Below are positions 1-10,866 of a DNA stretch of 64,000 nucleotides, in pieces. This DNA comes from Dictyophora rubrovolvata (taxonomy: Eukaryota; Basidiomycota; Agaricomycetes; Phallales; Phallaceae): contig CP114117.1 in NCBI GenBank assembly GCA_029959195.1, forward strand, positions 1,612,001-1,676,000. The letters are read 5' to 3'. The first letter of the stretch is position 1, and each line of letters opens with the position of its first letter. Both the position numbers and the translations under genes were made by a program. The notes beneath the pieces are model-generated. The model was not told where the DNA came from and did no database searches. It saw only the letters and a program-made list of their open reading frames with translations.

Positions 1-87
1 ACTAGGTCTTCATTACAGCACCACCCTTCTGTCTTTCCCTTTCTTTTTCAAAAAATACAACTTCATTTACTGATTATCGTGGAGCCA

Positions 88-700
88 TTAGCTGAGTACA
101 AGACGGAAGACATCGTTTAATCTTTTCAGAAAGGTTTAGAGTGAGCAAGTGACGGTGAAAGACTGATTCAACATACACATAATAGGAACCACCGTCTGGA
201 ATCAACTGGAACAGCTGACAGAATTGAAGAGGTGAGCCATCGTCGATCTAATCTGAGATTGAGAGTGTGGTCAAATTTGCATATATATTGAGGTCTCACA
301 ATTAGAGCTCCAGTTACTAGTACGACCAATGATGCAACAGTAGGCGAAGATGGTTGGGCATCCACAGTTGCCACTTGATGTACAGTCTTTTGGAATTGAA
401 GAGACTGTTCAGATTATCAATCAGAGGGAAATAGGAGTGAAACTTGTGTATGATGGTTAGCTTACTGTCAGCTTCTCGACGATACTCTTGACACCAAGAA
501 ACGCTCCGCCTTCCCAATTCAACATGGAATGATCTCGCTTAAAGAAAAAAAAAAAAAAGTAAAAAAGAAAGAAATTAGGGTGCGATCGAGCTTGTGAATA
601 AATGACAGCTTGCATAAAGTGGAGCGAGAGTACTTCTGTCAGAATCGAAAGCTGCATAATAAAACTCGGCGAATTGTTTTGCGATGGTGTTATGATCCAT
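88..700 (-). CDS. NTF2: Nuclear transport factor 2 (NTF2)
   Basis: Nuclear import factor that carries Ran-GDP into the nucleus through FG nucleoporins. Five exons rebuild to 122 residues, close to the usual 125: 614-700, 466-537, 300-404, 177-247 and 88-121. Family landmarks run in order: an N-terminal helix with QFAEFYYAAFD, then RDHSMLNWEG, IVEKLTSLQFQK, DAQPSSP, LVVLVTGALI, FCQLFQLIPDGGSYYV and LNDVFRL just before the stop. The acidic loop DDGSPLQF that helps bind Ran is present. The start is the first ATG giving the family N-terminus. Intron 1 begins with GC (GCAAGC) rather than GT; the other introns are GT-AG. The conservation leaves little doubt about identity. Confidence 0.95.
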
Positions 701-891
701 TCTTTACGATGCCCAAGTCGTGAAGAGAAGAATGAAAGGGGAATATGAATATATATATCGCGTCTATAGTTGTTTTGTTTTTGCAGCCGTATCGATGTTG
801 TTTGTACGAACCAAACAACAGCACGATCAAATCATCAGTCTTGCCGAACATCTTGCCGATACCCAGCCTGCCCCGAGGTCTGTCAGGAAAG

Positions 892-2414
892 ATGCAAAAT
901 GGGCACGAGAGTCAGTCTCAGCAATCGCAAAATGGGCTAATCTCTCGTCCAACGATTCGCAGAAAGTCGAGTGCTGGTTTGCTGTCGTCTTTCAAGGCAC
1001 CGGCCCCATCAGGATCAGCGTTTAGTGCTGCTAGTACCAGTGGTTCTACAGCAAGCCAACCGCAACTCCAGCAACTATCTGCTCCGTTACCTCCAACTCC
1101 CCCAATCTCTGCAACGTCGTCGATGACAAGCAGCTCAATAGCAAGCACTTCCCGTGATGTGGACTCGGTCTCCTTGTATTCCGAGTCTACTTCTGGCAAC
1201 CCGGCGACTCACGTCCAACCCTTACAAAACACCTCAACAGAATACCTTCGAGACGTCGTTCAGAAGCGTGTTATGACCCTTACATATATTCGAAGCACTC
1301 ACGAAGGGTTTGTGTTCGTTTCCATGTTTTACCACACCCGTTTAATTTCCATCGATATTTGTTTCTTCAGCAAACAGCATTGGTTTCATACCATCCTTCT
1401 CACACGAGCCGAACTCGATAAAACATTCAGTAACAATGCCATGCGGAAACAGTATGTGCGCTATTTATTTTATATTTCTTTTCTTTGATTAAGTCTAGTA
1501 CTTATCGTTTCGCTGTTCTCGCCATGTCACTTTCGAATCTCTTTGATATCCCGACCGCGGTCGACTTTTTGCGAGGCGTGCTAACAACTTTATCTGAATT
1601 CGATCAGTTCCAAGATGATAATTTCAAACCGAAAATGGTACTTAAATCAGCGTTCCAGTTTTTTCTTTCTTCTTCTTAGCTATGTGTCCTGATATCTTCT
1701 AAAGCGTTTTTTGCGATTCTCAAGACCTCCCAAAAGGGCTGGAATGAATGATTTTACTCCATCTGACTCAACCGACACGTCATACCTTGTTTCACCACAT
1801 ATGGTATAGCATTGCTAATTAACCTCTCAAGGCGCATGTTATACTGACCTTAGGGTAGGCATTTCCTTTAGATTACAATCAGACACTTTTATCGCTCCTC
1901 GACATTCTATCCGAAGTCTATCAGAAGATATTGCGAATCCTCGGACCTTCACAGTTTCAGTCCAATACAGCAATGCATATGGTGGCTCCTCTAGGGGTGC
2001 TTTCGCCACATCTGGGTGCTGGTTATGGTTTCTCCGGGGCGGACAGTCAAGCTGAGATAGATACTGTGCTGTGGGGAAGTATATTCGGAAATTCGACAAG
2101 TACGACATTAGGAAGTCCCCCGGCAGCATGGACCCCAACAATGGCGGATATGTTTATGAAGATTGATGGAAAACTTAAGGTGAGTGGAACGCGCGTTGTT
2201 CGCCTGACCCAGCGCATGCATGTTGTTTTCTATACGCGTCAATTTAAAATTTACTATTTTCATATAGAAGCTGATATTTTGGCTCCTGAAAGAATTAGAC
2301 TCGTTGGCGCGAGACAGTATCAGGGATGAACTGGGAAGTCTAGATCCTTTATTGAGGAACGTGAAGGAGGGACCTGTGAAGGAGCTTCATCATGAACTCG
2401 ATCTGAATCTGTAG
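892..2414 (+). CDS. Conserved fungal protein of unknown function
   Basis: I do not recognise a named family. Exons joined by short introns give a serine/proline-rich N-terminal third (PLPPTPP and long Ser/Thr runs) followed by an ordered helical region. That region includes YLRDVVQKRVMTL, HWFHTILLTRAELDKTF, a segment ending DIPTAVDFLRGVLTTLSEFD and DILSEVYQKILRILGP. The C-terminus is charged and ends near LHHELDLNL. First splice donor at 1308, second exon 1371-1451, third from 1499. The start is uncertain: ATG 892 is used because it follows a plausible intron/5' leader, but the frame stays open back to ATG 745. The C-terminal helical part reads like a conserved domain; function cannot be inferred from sequence alone. 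Confidence 0.7.
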
Positions 2415-2498
2415 TTGAAAACTTTTTGGACATGTGCGGTTTGTGTAGCTATGTGTTGTGTATTATTATATCTTTTTACTTCGGTGTATACTGCGTAC

Positions 2499-2573
2499 GT
2501 TACGCTATTTGGTGTCCAGACTCGTTACGCTATTTGGTGTCCAGACTCGTTACGCTATTTGGTGTCCAGACTC
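2499..2573. repeat. Three tandem copies of a 25-bp unit
   Basis: Copies at 2499-2523, 2524-2548 and 2549-2573 are identical. Each contains the 11-mer TTGGTGTCCAG, which recurs inverted as CTGGACACCAA at 2882-2892. Confidence 0.95.
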
Positions 2574-2892
2574 GTCGCGCTAGGCGTACCGAACAGTCTT
2601 GCTCTCGCACCCGGTCACGGTAGGTTAGAGCCTTAGTACCATGAGGTAGAGGTGGTCTCAGACCGCCTGGGTCAAGGGTTAGTGGCCTGGCATATAAGGA
2701 GCAGGTCGCCCGGTCTCCTTCCCGCTACGGCAACCGGGCAACGGAATGGCTCACGGTCAGGGCAGCGGAGTCATCCGATGCCAAGGGTCGAAAACGTAGT
2801 GCCCTCCACCACCGGATTCGACCACCGGGACAGTACACGCCCGGTGTACACATTGAGTGGTATATACTCACTGGACATTGACTGGACACCAA
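2499..2892. mobile_element. Possible non-autonomous DNA element (MITE-like)
   Basis: A GC-rich stretch without coding potential is bordered by an 11-bp inverted match: TTGGTGTCCAG on the left, repeated three times in a 25-bp array, and CTGGACACCAA on the right. Repeated terminal motifs and a non-coding interior fit a small transposon derivative. No clear target-site duplication is visible, so this is an inference. It lies between the stop of the upstream gene and the RAD18 start, about 80 bp upstream of the RAD18 ATG. Any RAD18 promoter must therefore lie in or beside it. Confidence 0.4.
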
Positions 2893-2972
2893 TGCCGTTC
2901 CCGGCATTTTGGATGAAGTCGCTTCAACCGGTGTCACTACTTAGCCTAAGCCACCCTTTTCAATCTGCTCCT

Positions 2973-4503
2973 ATGGATCTGAGCCAACTGGGTGAAATTA
3001 CCGATCCTTCAGATTTTTCATTGGAAACTCTCAAGAAATTGGATAGCACATTCCGATGTACAATATGCAAGGAGTTCTTCGAGGCTCCCGTTTCACTAAC
3101 ACAATGTGGACATACGTTCTGTTCACTCGTAAGCTTCTCGAGGAAAAGTTGTATTATATTCATTTAATTTTTGGAGAAATAGTGCATACGAAACTCGCTT
3201 CCTAGTAAGCCGGAATGCCCGTTATGCAAAAAGGCAGCTAAAGAGACGCATTTGATACGCAATGTCATGTTCGCGGAATCTGTCGAAGCCTGGTGCACAG
3301 CACGGTAAATTACTTCTAGAAACACATACGGTCCGTTGATTACGTTCAGGAAAACTGTTCTTGACCTAGTCAAAGACATCGCGCAATCATGTGCTCAGCG
3401 TACCAGTAAGAAACGGAAACGTCAAGACCTTGAGGGACCCTCAGACGCGGGAGGTAGAAATAGTAATATTTCCTATCGCAACATGTTGCTCATTCTCTTC
3501 AGAATTAGGGTCTGATTCATCTTCTTGCGGTAGGCGACAACTCGATGAAGAAGTCATTACCATTCCGAGCGGTTCTGAAGCTGACGAAGAGGTTGTCGGC
3601 TCAAGGTCGAAGAAGCGAAGTAGTGTCCCTTTTTAAATTTTGTTTTGTTTGAGAACTATATACGCTGATTTTGGCTCTCTCAGGCGAAGAAGTCTCTTGT
3701 CCTCTATGTTCTGCACGAGTTTTAATTAGCTCTATCAACTCTCATATAGATAGCCAGTGTAAGAGATTCCTTGCGGAAGAAGAGAAAGTTGACAGGACAA
3801 AATCCAAGGCCGCTTGGAATTCGATATTCAAACAGGGTAAACGAAGAATGCTCGATAGGTAAGAAGGGTTGATAAAAGCCAGTTTAAAAATCGCCGCTTC
3901 TAATCCGTAACCGATTGAAAGTTCCCAAGATGCAGAAATACCCTCTACGAGGCTTGCCAAAGTATCGTACGGCACACTCACGCTTTCAAGCCTTAGAAAA
4001 CTTCTTTTTGATTTTGGATTACAAACCACTGGAGACAAGGATGCACTGATTACTCGCCATGAACGGTAGGTCCGAGTGACACCACGCATGGACGCAAAAC
4101 ACTCATTTGGATGTACGTAGGTGGTTAGCTATATACAACGCTAATTTGGATCGAGTTAATCCGAGGACATGTAAGGGCGCGGGCATCCTATAAACTCGAA
4201 TCTTAAGACTGACTCTGATTCTAGTGAGCGAGCTGAAGGTCCAGTTGGATGAAATTGAGGAAGCGGCTAGTCGTCCGGGCTCTAAGAAGATCTCTGATGA
4301 GAAAGAGTGGACGGTATGTTTTTTATTTTTATTTTTGCCCACACACGTCTTTGAATGATGAGACGACGCACCCCTAGATAAAGAATCAAAATCAATTCAA
4401 GTTACTCATCGCCCAGGCGAAGAATGGGTCAAATTCACGGAGGGCGAATACTTCTGAAATCGGAGTAGACACGCTATGTTCGGAAAAAGCCAGTGAAATT
4501 TAG
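2973..4503 (+). CDS. RAD18: RAD18, postreplication-repair E3 ubiquitin ligase
   Basis: RING E3 that, with RAD6, mono-ubiquitinates PCNA at stalled replication forks in the nucleus. Domain order matches the family. An N-terminal RING begins RCTICKEFFEAPVSLTQCGH and continues after an intron with KPECPLCKK. A UBZ4-type zinc finger follows (SCPLCSARVLISSINSHIDS then QC), and then a SAP segment (LRKLLFDFGLQTTGDKDALI with the RHERW that follows it). The RAD6-binding type tail WLAIYNANLDR comes next. About eight exons; the C-terminus ends after ISDEKEWT and a short Ser-rich tail. The start is the Met just before DLSQLGEITDPSDF, the typical fungal N-terminus. A repeat-bordered GC-rich block sits directly upstream. 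Confidence 0.92.
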
Positions 4504-4616
4504 TTGAAGAAGATATTTGTTTTCATGTAACAATCTTGTACGTCCGTAAAATTACCAGGAAGTGTATCATTACATAAATACATAATACACTGGCCCACCA
4601 CTGTCACCATCACGCG

Positions 4617-5207
4617 ATGACTTCGCTCAAGCTACTAACAGACTTACTGGGTGAACGGTCAGACTCACCCCGTCTACGTTCAATTCTGGAGAACGCTGCC
4701 TCGGCTGCCAACATTGCACTTGCTGAAGCTGAAATCAAAGCTTACCCGAATAGTGTTTACTTCAACTATTACGCAGTCGGGCTCAGTTTGATATTCATCC
4801 TACCCGCAAACCAAAACGTGAAGCCAGGAGGAGATTATCGAGAATATGTCATTGACTCCATAGACATTTATAATCCACACCAGTCGGAAGGAAGGGAAAC
4901 TCGGGATACGGACACGGGCAAGAAAACATTTGCCATATTCCCCATGCTTCCGATTGACATCAGTGGAGATTCGAATACTACGGCAGAGTTGACTACCAAA
5001 TCGACGGGTGAGGACATTGTTCGGATGCTGGGAGAGCCTGAACGGAAGGGAGGAGGAAGTGGACCATTGTCGGGATCCATATCGATTTGGTGCGAATGGA
5101 CTAAAAAGGGTATTATGATTGAGTTTGGCGGTGAACACGCTCGCGGACCACAGGCTTGGGAGCGCGGTAAGGATGCGATATGGAAGGTATTGACTATATT
5201 CCCATGA
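4617..5207 (+). CDS. Uncharacterised single-exon protein
   Basis: A 196-residue open frame without introns, unusual among its intron-rich neighbours. The N-terminus is helical (KLLTDLLGERSD, SILENAASAANIALAEAEIK). A middle part looks beta-rich (SVYFNYYAVGLSLIFILP), and charged loops follow, ending in WCEWTKKGIMIEFGG and AWERGKDAIWKVL. There is no signal peptide; the single hydrophobic stretch is more likely a buried strand than a membrane helix. I do not recognise the family. A run of nine or more G follows the stop at about 5211. The composition looks like a real globular protein rather than a chance frame. Confidence 0.75.
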   Translation: MTSLKLLTDLLGERSDSPRLRSILENAASAANIALAEAEIKAYPNSVYFNYYAVGLSLIFILPANQNVKPGGDYREYVIDSIDIYNPHQSEGRETRDTDTGKKTFAIFPMLPIDISGDSNTTAELTTKSTGEDIVRMLGEPERKGGGSGPLSGSISIWCEWTKKGIMIEFGGEHARGPQAWERGKDAIWKVLTIFP

Positions 5208-5399
5208 CAGGGGGGGGGGGCTACATTTATTGTGTGCCAGGTTACATAATGATAGTAGTGTTCGAACAATAAACTTCTCGAGTCATGACTTGAACTGATG
5301 CACTGCACGGCTCTTGCTTAGGCTCAGGCTTTATTCTTTTCCAGTTTATACCCATATCTCTCTTTTTCTTGCTTTGTTTTCATGTTTTGTTGCTATCGA

Positions 5400-6782
5400 A
5401 TGTCTGAGTCGACATCAACACCGCCTCCCGACACGGTCCACAGTCTGACCAGCGAGATCGACCGCATTAAGCTCTCAAGCGCGAATCAAGATGGCCGCAA
5501 AAGCATGTCGAGTCCGCGTTCTGGAGTTCCAACGTCTCTATTACCCGCCAGTGGTGCACCAATACACCCCACGCCAAACCAGCCCATGGCCAGGATGGAA
5601 ATGCCTGTGCCAATGATTCCTACCCATGCCAGTGGTCAATCACTCACAATGGCATATGCTCGTTCTTACCCACCGCAAATTGCATATACCACCTCCTCAA
5701 GTGCACCCCAATATCACCAATCTTTGACTCCGCCTCACCCGACCAGGCTTGCGCACTCATTCAACTCATCCATTCCGACCGTGTCAGAGATTGATACCTC
5801 TTTCCCCGTTCCGAGTCCCGCTCGTCCACGAGCATCTTCTGTCTCTATCCTTACTAGTTCGACGACATCATCACCTTCATCATCAGCCTCAGCCTCTTCT
5901 GTTCAATGTGCAGGGACGACAAAAGCAGGAAAGCGATGTACGCGACAGGTGAAAGCACCGCCGTTGTTATCGTATTTTACCTCCTCGGATCACGACCCAG
6001 TAGAACGGCTGTGCTTCCAGCATGTAAAGGAGGTTTTACAGCCAACAGGGTTCTATTCGCGTAAGACAGGAGTAGGCTGGGTGGAATTTTCAGGTATTGT
6101 ATACAAATACTGTTTTCTATTCTTATCAATTATATTCAAACACTGCACTGCGATGTATGCTGTATTCCCTCTCTCTAGATTGGATACCCAGCTATCTGAA
6201 TGCCGACACTCAGGCAGCTTTAAGGGTAGAAATGGAACGTCCACGCAGCGCCAAGGACGAGGACGGTTATATTTATACGTGGGTACAATAACCACTAAAT
6301 AATGTCGACCCTGCATTGATCTCCGAACGACTTTTCCGTTTCAGATACGAAATAAGAGACGACCGAACACCTGACGAGATCCACCTGAAGGTCGGCCGGT
6401 CCACTAAATTAGTGAAAAGATTGGACCAGTGGTCTAAACAATGCACGTCAAAGGAAGTCGTCTTACGGGGATGGTGGCCTGGAACTGTGGAAAACGGTGA
6501 AACCAGTGACGATACGAGCCTACTGAAAGGCAAAATCAAGGCTGGGGAGAAAGGACCGTACTGCCATCGGCTTGAGAAGCTCGTTCATCTGGAATTAGCT
6601 GATCTATCGGTGCATGCTTCTTACTTGAAGCCCGGGTTCTCCAGATTAAAACAAGACATTCCGGACCCTTCCTCCGGACGTTCGTCAAAACCTGTTGTCA
6701 AAACTCCCCGCCCAAATAAGCCGTGCATGGACTGTAAGCTCGATATTTATTAAGTAATAATAGACATGCACCCTCATGCGCC

Positions 6783-6814
<32 letters not shown>

Positions 6815-6948
6815 CAGGTGGTGCAGTGCATAAAGAAATATTCTCGTTCAAACGTGTCAACAGAGGACCCTTGAAAGGCGTCGAGTGGGAAAAAATCGTG
6901 CAACCCGTGGTACACAAATGGGGTCGATTTGTTTCGGAATACCTGTAG
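5400..6948 (+). CDS. T5orf172 / MUG113-type (GIY-YIG-like) protein
   Basis: The N-terminal half is a disordered Pro/Ser-rich region. Residues after about 170 contain a small Cys module (CAGTTKAGKRCTRQV, then LCFQHV). After an intron comes a T5orf172-like domain: DGYIYTYEIRD, then IHLKVGRSTKLVKRLDQWSK, which has the family's Y-x-Y and K-x-G-R-(T/S) features. Its C-terminal part holds HRLEKLVHLELADL and a paired Cys (KPCMDC) before the last exon. Domains of this kind are related to GIY-YIG nucleases; in fungi (DUF1766, MUG113) the function is mostly unknown. Start taken at ATG 5400; an in-frame ATG at 5382 is possible. The last intron carries a T14A18 tract next to its acceptor. Confidence 0.8.
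6783..6814. repeat. T14-A18 self-complementary homopolymer tract
   Basis: Fourteen T followed by eighteen A inside the last intron of the T5orf172 gene. It ends just before the CAG acceptor, so the usual pyrimidine tract is separated from the acceptor by a run of A. Confidence 0.95.
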
Positions 6949-7180
6949 TCAGCTGTATATAGTTCTGTATCCATAACTTTATTTTATTTTTGATAAATTA
7001 CGACAATCTAATAATTTATGGGATCGATACTAATCCTATTTCTCGCTTTGTTCTCTCAATTAGGGAAATTCTGGGCGCCTATTGACGCATCCCGGCAAGC
7101 AACAACAAAAAGAAATTAGATATCCAGGCCATCCCTGACCGTGGTCTGCGCTTCCCTGCCCCCTTGTTGTCCGCTGGGCG

Positions 7181-7187
7181 TATAAAT
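7181..7187 (+). promoter_or_regulatory. TATA box of the cupredoxin gene
   Basis: TATAAAT lies 74 bp upstream of the ATG and is followed by a C/T-rich leader, typical of strongly expressed fungal genes. Confidence 0.75.
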
Positions 7188-7254
7188 ATGGAGCTCTTTC
7201 CTGGTGTAATCTATAATTCTTTCCTCTACTCACTACTCACACCCCCTTTTAATC

Positions 7255-8594
7255 ATGCGTCCTTCCTATTTTGCACCCTTTGCACTGGCTGCAATTGGCT
7301 TTACTCGCGCACAAGTTACTCATACTGTCCTCGTTGGAAATATTAACGGTGACACCGTATACAACCCTAACCAAGTCGTAAGTGGCTGCCTTTTGTTTTT
7401 TCTCTCTTTATTTCGTCAGATGGACAGGAGACTAAATTTTATGAATAGATCGCCGCTGTCGGCGATACAGTCAAATTTGAATTCCACCAGAAAAATCATA
7501 CCGCCACCCAATCTACTTTCGCAAATCCTTGTACCATGCTCGACGGTGGTTTCGATTCTGGGTTCCACCCCGTGTCACCGGACAATACGGACGGTCCTTT
7601 CCCTACGGCCCAAATAACGGTACAAGACGACAAGCCCATCTGGGTCTACTGCAGACAAAAGCTTCATTGTCAGATGGGGATGGCGATGGGTATCAACCCG
7701 CAGGGCCAATTCGATGCTTTCTTAGCTGCAGCCAAAGCTACCGGTGATTCTGCCTCGTCCAACTCGACTTCGTCGACCCCCCCTCCCGACTCCGCGTCTG
7801 GTCCTGCTACCTCTGGTGATTCTAGTGGTTCGACATCAACCACGTCTGCACCTACGTCCGGTTCTACTTCTACGTCGACCTCTGGTTCACCCACAAACCA
7901 CCTTGTTATCGTTGGAGAAAACGGCACGCTTACTTACGATCCCCCCACCTTTAACGCTTCAAAGGGGGATAGCGTAACTTTTGAGTTTAGGGCGAAGAAT
8001 CACACAGTTACACAATCTACCTTCGACGACCCCTGCAGAAAAATTTCGGCCACCACCCCAGGAAAGGAGGGATTCGACTCGGGGTTGTAAGTCACTTTGC
8101 TCTGCTCAGTCTTTACATGTTTATCGTAAGGGAATTAAACAAAAACCTTCTTTTCCAAATTTTAGTATGCCAGTTCCAGCCAACTCCTCGGATTTCCCAC
8201 AATTCACCATCACTCTGAATGATACTCAACCAACTTGGGTTTACTGTCGTCAGGATGTAAGCGCACAGATCCGTATCGCTTTCCTCAACATGTTTATAAC
8301 TAGGATTATTAGAACCCGATATCACACTGTGGATCAGGCATGGTATTGGGTATAAACGCCCCTCTAACAGGTCCACATACCTTTCAAGCTTTCGTGGCTC
8401 TGGCTAAGCAGTTGAATGGCACGAATTCTACCTCTGGAGGCTCCTCTTCTGGAGGCTCTTCTGGTGGCAACTCTACGAATGGCAACTCTACGTCTTCCGG
8501 TTCAGATTCCAAGAACGCCGCGTCCAGCGATGTCATCATTCCTCGAGGTCTTATCAGCATTTTCGCTGTGTTAATGTTAGGGTTATGTTTGTGA
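7255..8594 (+). CDS. Extracellular serine-rich GPI-anchored protein with two cupredoxin domains
   Basis: Secreted blue-copper-like protein of the fungal extracellular serine-rich family. A signal peptide covers about residues 1-19 (MRPSYFAPFALAAIGFTRA). Cupredoxin 1 holds VGDTVKFEFHQKNHT and then IWVYCRQKLHCQMGM. A long Ser/Thr/Pro linker follows. Cupredoxin 2 holds GDSVTFEFRAKNHTVTQSTF and WVYCRQD, spliced to HCGSGMVLGIN. The His, Cys, His and Met positions of a type-1 copper site are present in both. A second Ser/Gly region and a C-terminal hydrophobic tail (LISIFAVLMLGLCL) after a small-residue stretch fit a GPI anchor. About five exons. Its role is probably at the cell wall; the redox partner is unknown. 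Confidence 0.9.
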
Positions 8595-9228
8595 TTTACG
8601 GACTAATGAGGTATCGATTTCATGTCGACAGTCAATAATTTTCGAATGTAGTCGTTGATTGTCATGTTGTTTATTTATCTTATATTTCTTAATGTTTTTT
8701 TAATAAATTATTCAATGTAAAAAAGCCGGAGCCCATTCGGTGGCTCTGGGGTGTCGCGCGTTGGAGTTTAGCCGTATTTTGAATAAACCGTGTGGGCCTC
8801 GGAATATAATACACAATAATAAATTTTTATATACAACACCTCACAAAAATACAGAAAAGAAGAATTAATTTTTAAAAATATTATACTCGAAACTTTAATC
8901 TAGATATCACTCTTTGAATCTGGACATGGAAAGACAAAACAGCGAACACCCCTTCTGACACACGTACGTGCGAAATATTGGTTATTATCTTGTCTAGTAA
9001 ATAACATGTCTAGATATATGCGCTGTGACAAAGTCATCATATTTTCTACGTGTCGTGTTTTCCAACATTCAACCTTTATTAGTCATGGCAAACGCATAAA
9101 AGACCCTCCGATATGATATAACACGCTCGCGGGATGACATACATACTTTATGCGGAATTGTTCCTGCACAGAGCTTTTTAGATATAAGAAAGTAGCTGGA
9201 CGTCCTCCCGACTCAAAAGAACATAGAA
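8595..9228. other. AT-rich spacer
   Basis: Holds the 3' end of the cupredoxin gene (AATAAA-like at about 8702) and the upstream region of the next small gene. I see no further coding or repeat signal. Confidence 0.6.
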
Positions 9229-9695
9229 ATGTCGCGTGCGGCCGAAAATACTGCTAGAGGCACTGCAGCTCACAGAGGTGGCCAGAAAGTGACCCCAGAA
9301 ACACATCGTGATACAAGTTCAATGGTGTACAAAAAGCCATTCCAGGTAGCTAAGATACTTCTCAAATTTGAGCAGCTGACTGCATTGGAAAAGATTGTCG
9401 GAAAGCCCCCCATAGTTGGTAGTCCGAACGATGAGTATATGCGGCATCCTACTATACATGTGCGTACAATCATCCTACAGAATTTTTAACGCGCTGGGAA
9501 TTAAGAGATCTTTTCAAGAATGAATCGGGACCAAGAGATGAAGGCGTATGGAAGAAAATGGAGTCCGTCACCCCCAATTCCACAGATCCACGAGCTGAGG
9601 TCCCGAAGAAATTAGAGAATTCGGTTGGAGAGGGTGGCATGAGTTCTGTATTAGGGAGACAGAAAAACCTTCACGTAGAGGAGAGCGAGGTCTAG
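9229..9695 (+). CDS. Small protein of unknown function
   Basis: Two exons, 9229-9418 and 9481-9695, with a 62-nt GT-AG intron give about 134 residues. Exon 1 is basic and hydrophilic (GTAAHRGGQKVTPETHRD) and leads into a helix KPFQVAKILLKFEQLTALEK. The splice joins PPIV to EFLTRWELRDLFKNES, extending a charged helical region. The Ser/Glu-rich tail ends LHVEESEV. There is no signal peptide, membrane segment or familiar motif. The intron rescues an otherwise frameshifted downstream open frame, which supports a real gene. It could be a lineage-specific protein. Confidence 0.5.
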
Positions 9696-10414
9696 AAAAG
9701 ACGACTTGTCTCACGTAGAAGGCCCTCCTCAATTAATCCAATAATACATGAATACAACCCACGTTCATATTACTTGTTGTGGCTGACAGTGGAGTCGTAT
9801 ACAGTACAGACATGGATCGTATTTTACCCTCCTTAGTTAGGTCGAGGGAAAGATCAGGTATTAGTATGAGTTACAGCATGATTCGTATTGAATATCAAGG
9901 ACTTCTTAGTTCGGGTACCAATGACTGCCACCCAGGACTCAATATATTAATACTGATTGCCCTTACTATACCTTATAGACTGCTCCGTAGCCGACAGCTG
10001 TGGCCTGGTACAAGTGCGAAGTTTCACCAAGCTCATCGATTGACGTAATGTGAGCAAACGGAGACACCTAATTCGGGAGTAGACTAGAACATTAGCCAAT
10101 CTTGTATACTTCCATCAAGTAACATATGATTATTTTGAAATTCTGTATTCAAATGTGAGTCATTATTATCACATGCATGATGAACATTGGAAGGTTACGG
10201 CACACATTGCACAAGGCTTCAAGTTCACCACGCTTATATCCACCCCCTTTCTCGAGTAGCATGCGCACGGATCGGATCTCATTCGGGAAAACACTTTTCT
10301 TATCATATCGGAAAATTTCAGCACTCATTTTTGGGATCGATCAGGTTCGCCCTCCTCCTATTCCGTCCCGACCATGTGACGACGTCACTGCATTATTTAA
10401 TCAGCAGATGGGGA
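9696..10414. other. Spacer upstream of the metallothionein gene
   Basis: No convincing gene. An open frame at 9779-10048 has no recognisable features. The right part holds possible regulatory sites of the metallothionein gene: TGCGCAC at 10262-10268 matches the animal metal-response core TGCRCNC, and a GACGTC palindrome lies at 10381-10386. Both are short enough to occur by chance. Confidence 0.4.
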
Positions 10415-10420
10415 TATAAA
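10415..10420 (+). promoter_or_regulatory. TATA box of the metallothionein gene
   Basis: TATAAA lies 81 bp from the ATG (5' end 86 bp upstream), at the spacing seen for the other TATA genes here. Confidence 0.65.
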
Positions 10421-10500
10421 TGAACCCAGTGACCGATACGCGGCTAAATCCCAAGACACTTTGTCTGAGTACTATTATCTCGCATCTACTAGCCAACAAC

Positions 10501-10727
10501 ATGTTCACCGTACGTTCCTATACCATTCACTTCAGTCATGTTCTGTGAATGCTGATTTCCGACTCAACTAGATCTCTGAATCTCCCAAGAACTTCAACGG
10601 CTGTGGCAGCACCTCCTGCAACTGCGGTTCAAAGTGCGTAGATTGCCATCGGTTCCAGGATCCAGTAACTGATCATACTTGTCTTGTTCACAGCTGCCAA
10701 TGCAAGCCCGGAGAATGCAAATGCTGA
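10501..10727 (+). CDS. Metallothionein, 34 residues
   Basis: Small Cys-rich metal-binding protein that buffers Cu, Zn or Cd in the cytosol. Three tiny exons (10501-10509, 10572-10633, 10694-10727) splice to 34 residues: MFTISESPKNFNG, then a Cys block with spacing C-x4-C-x-C-x3-C-x-C-x4-C-x-C, ending EC-KC. The seven cysteines and the absence of His or aromatic residues in the block fit short basidiomycete metallothioneins. Both introns use GTGCGT or GTACGT donors and YAG acceptors. The first coding exon is only nine bases. A TATA box lies upstream, with possible metal-response and CRE-like motifs. Which metal it prefers cannot be read from the sequence. Confidence 0.88.
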
Positions 10728-10866
10728 ACTCTTCAAATACAGCCACGTCTGCTTATACTGAATCGTTTGACGTCATCTTTGTTTCATAGTGGCGTTCTTG
10801 TATGCTAAATATGTAATCGCAAGCCTATAAAAGATCCCTTTCGTCTATGTAAACTCGAGAGTATAT

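Noticed and set aside
4868-5308. A 146-codon minus-strand frame
   Set aside because: Opposite to the single-exon gene at 4617-5207, which has the more protein-like composition.
9779-10048. An 89-codon frame between the orphan gene and metallothionein
   Set aside because: No motif, no supporting splice structure, and composition close to random.
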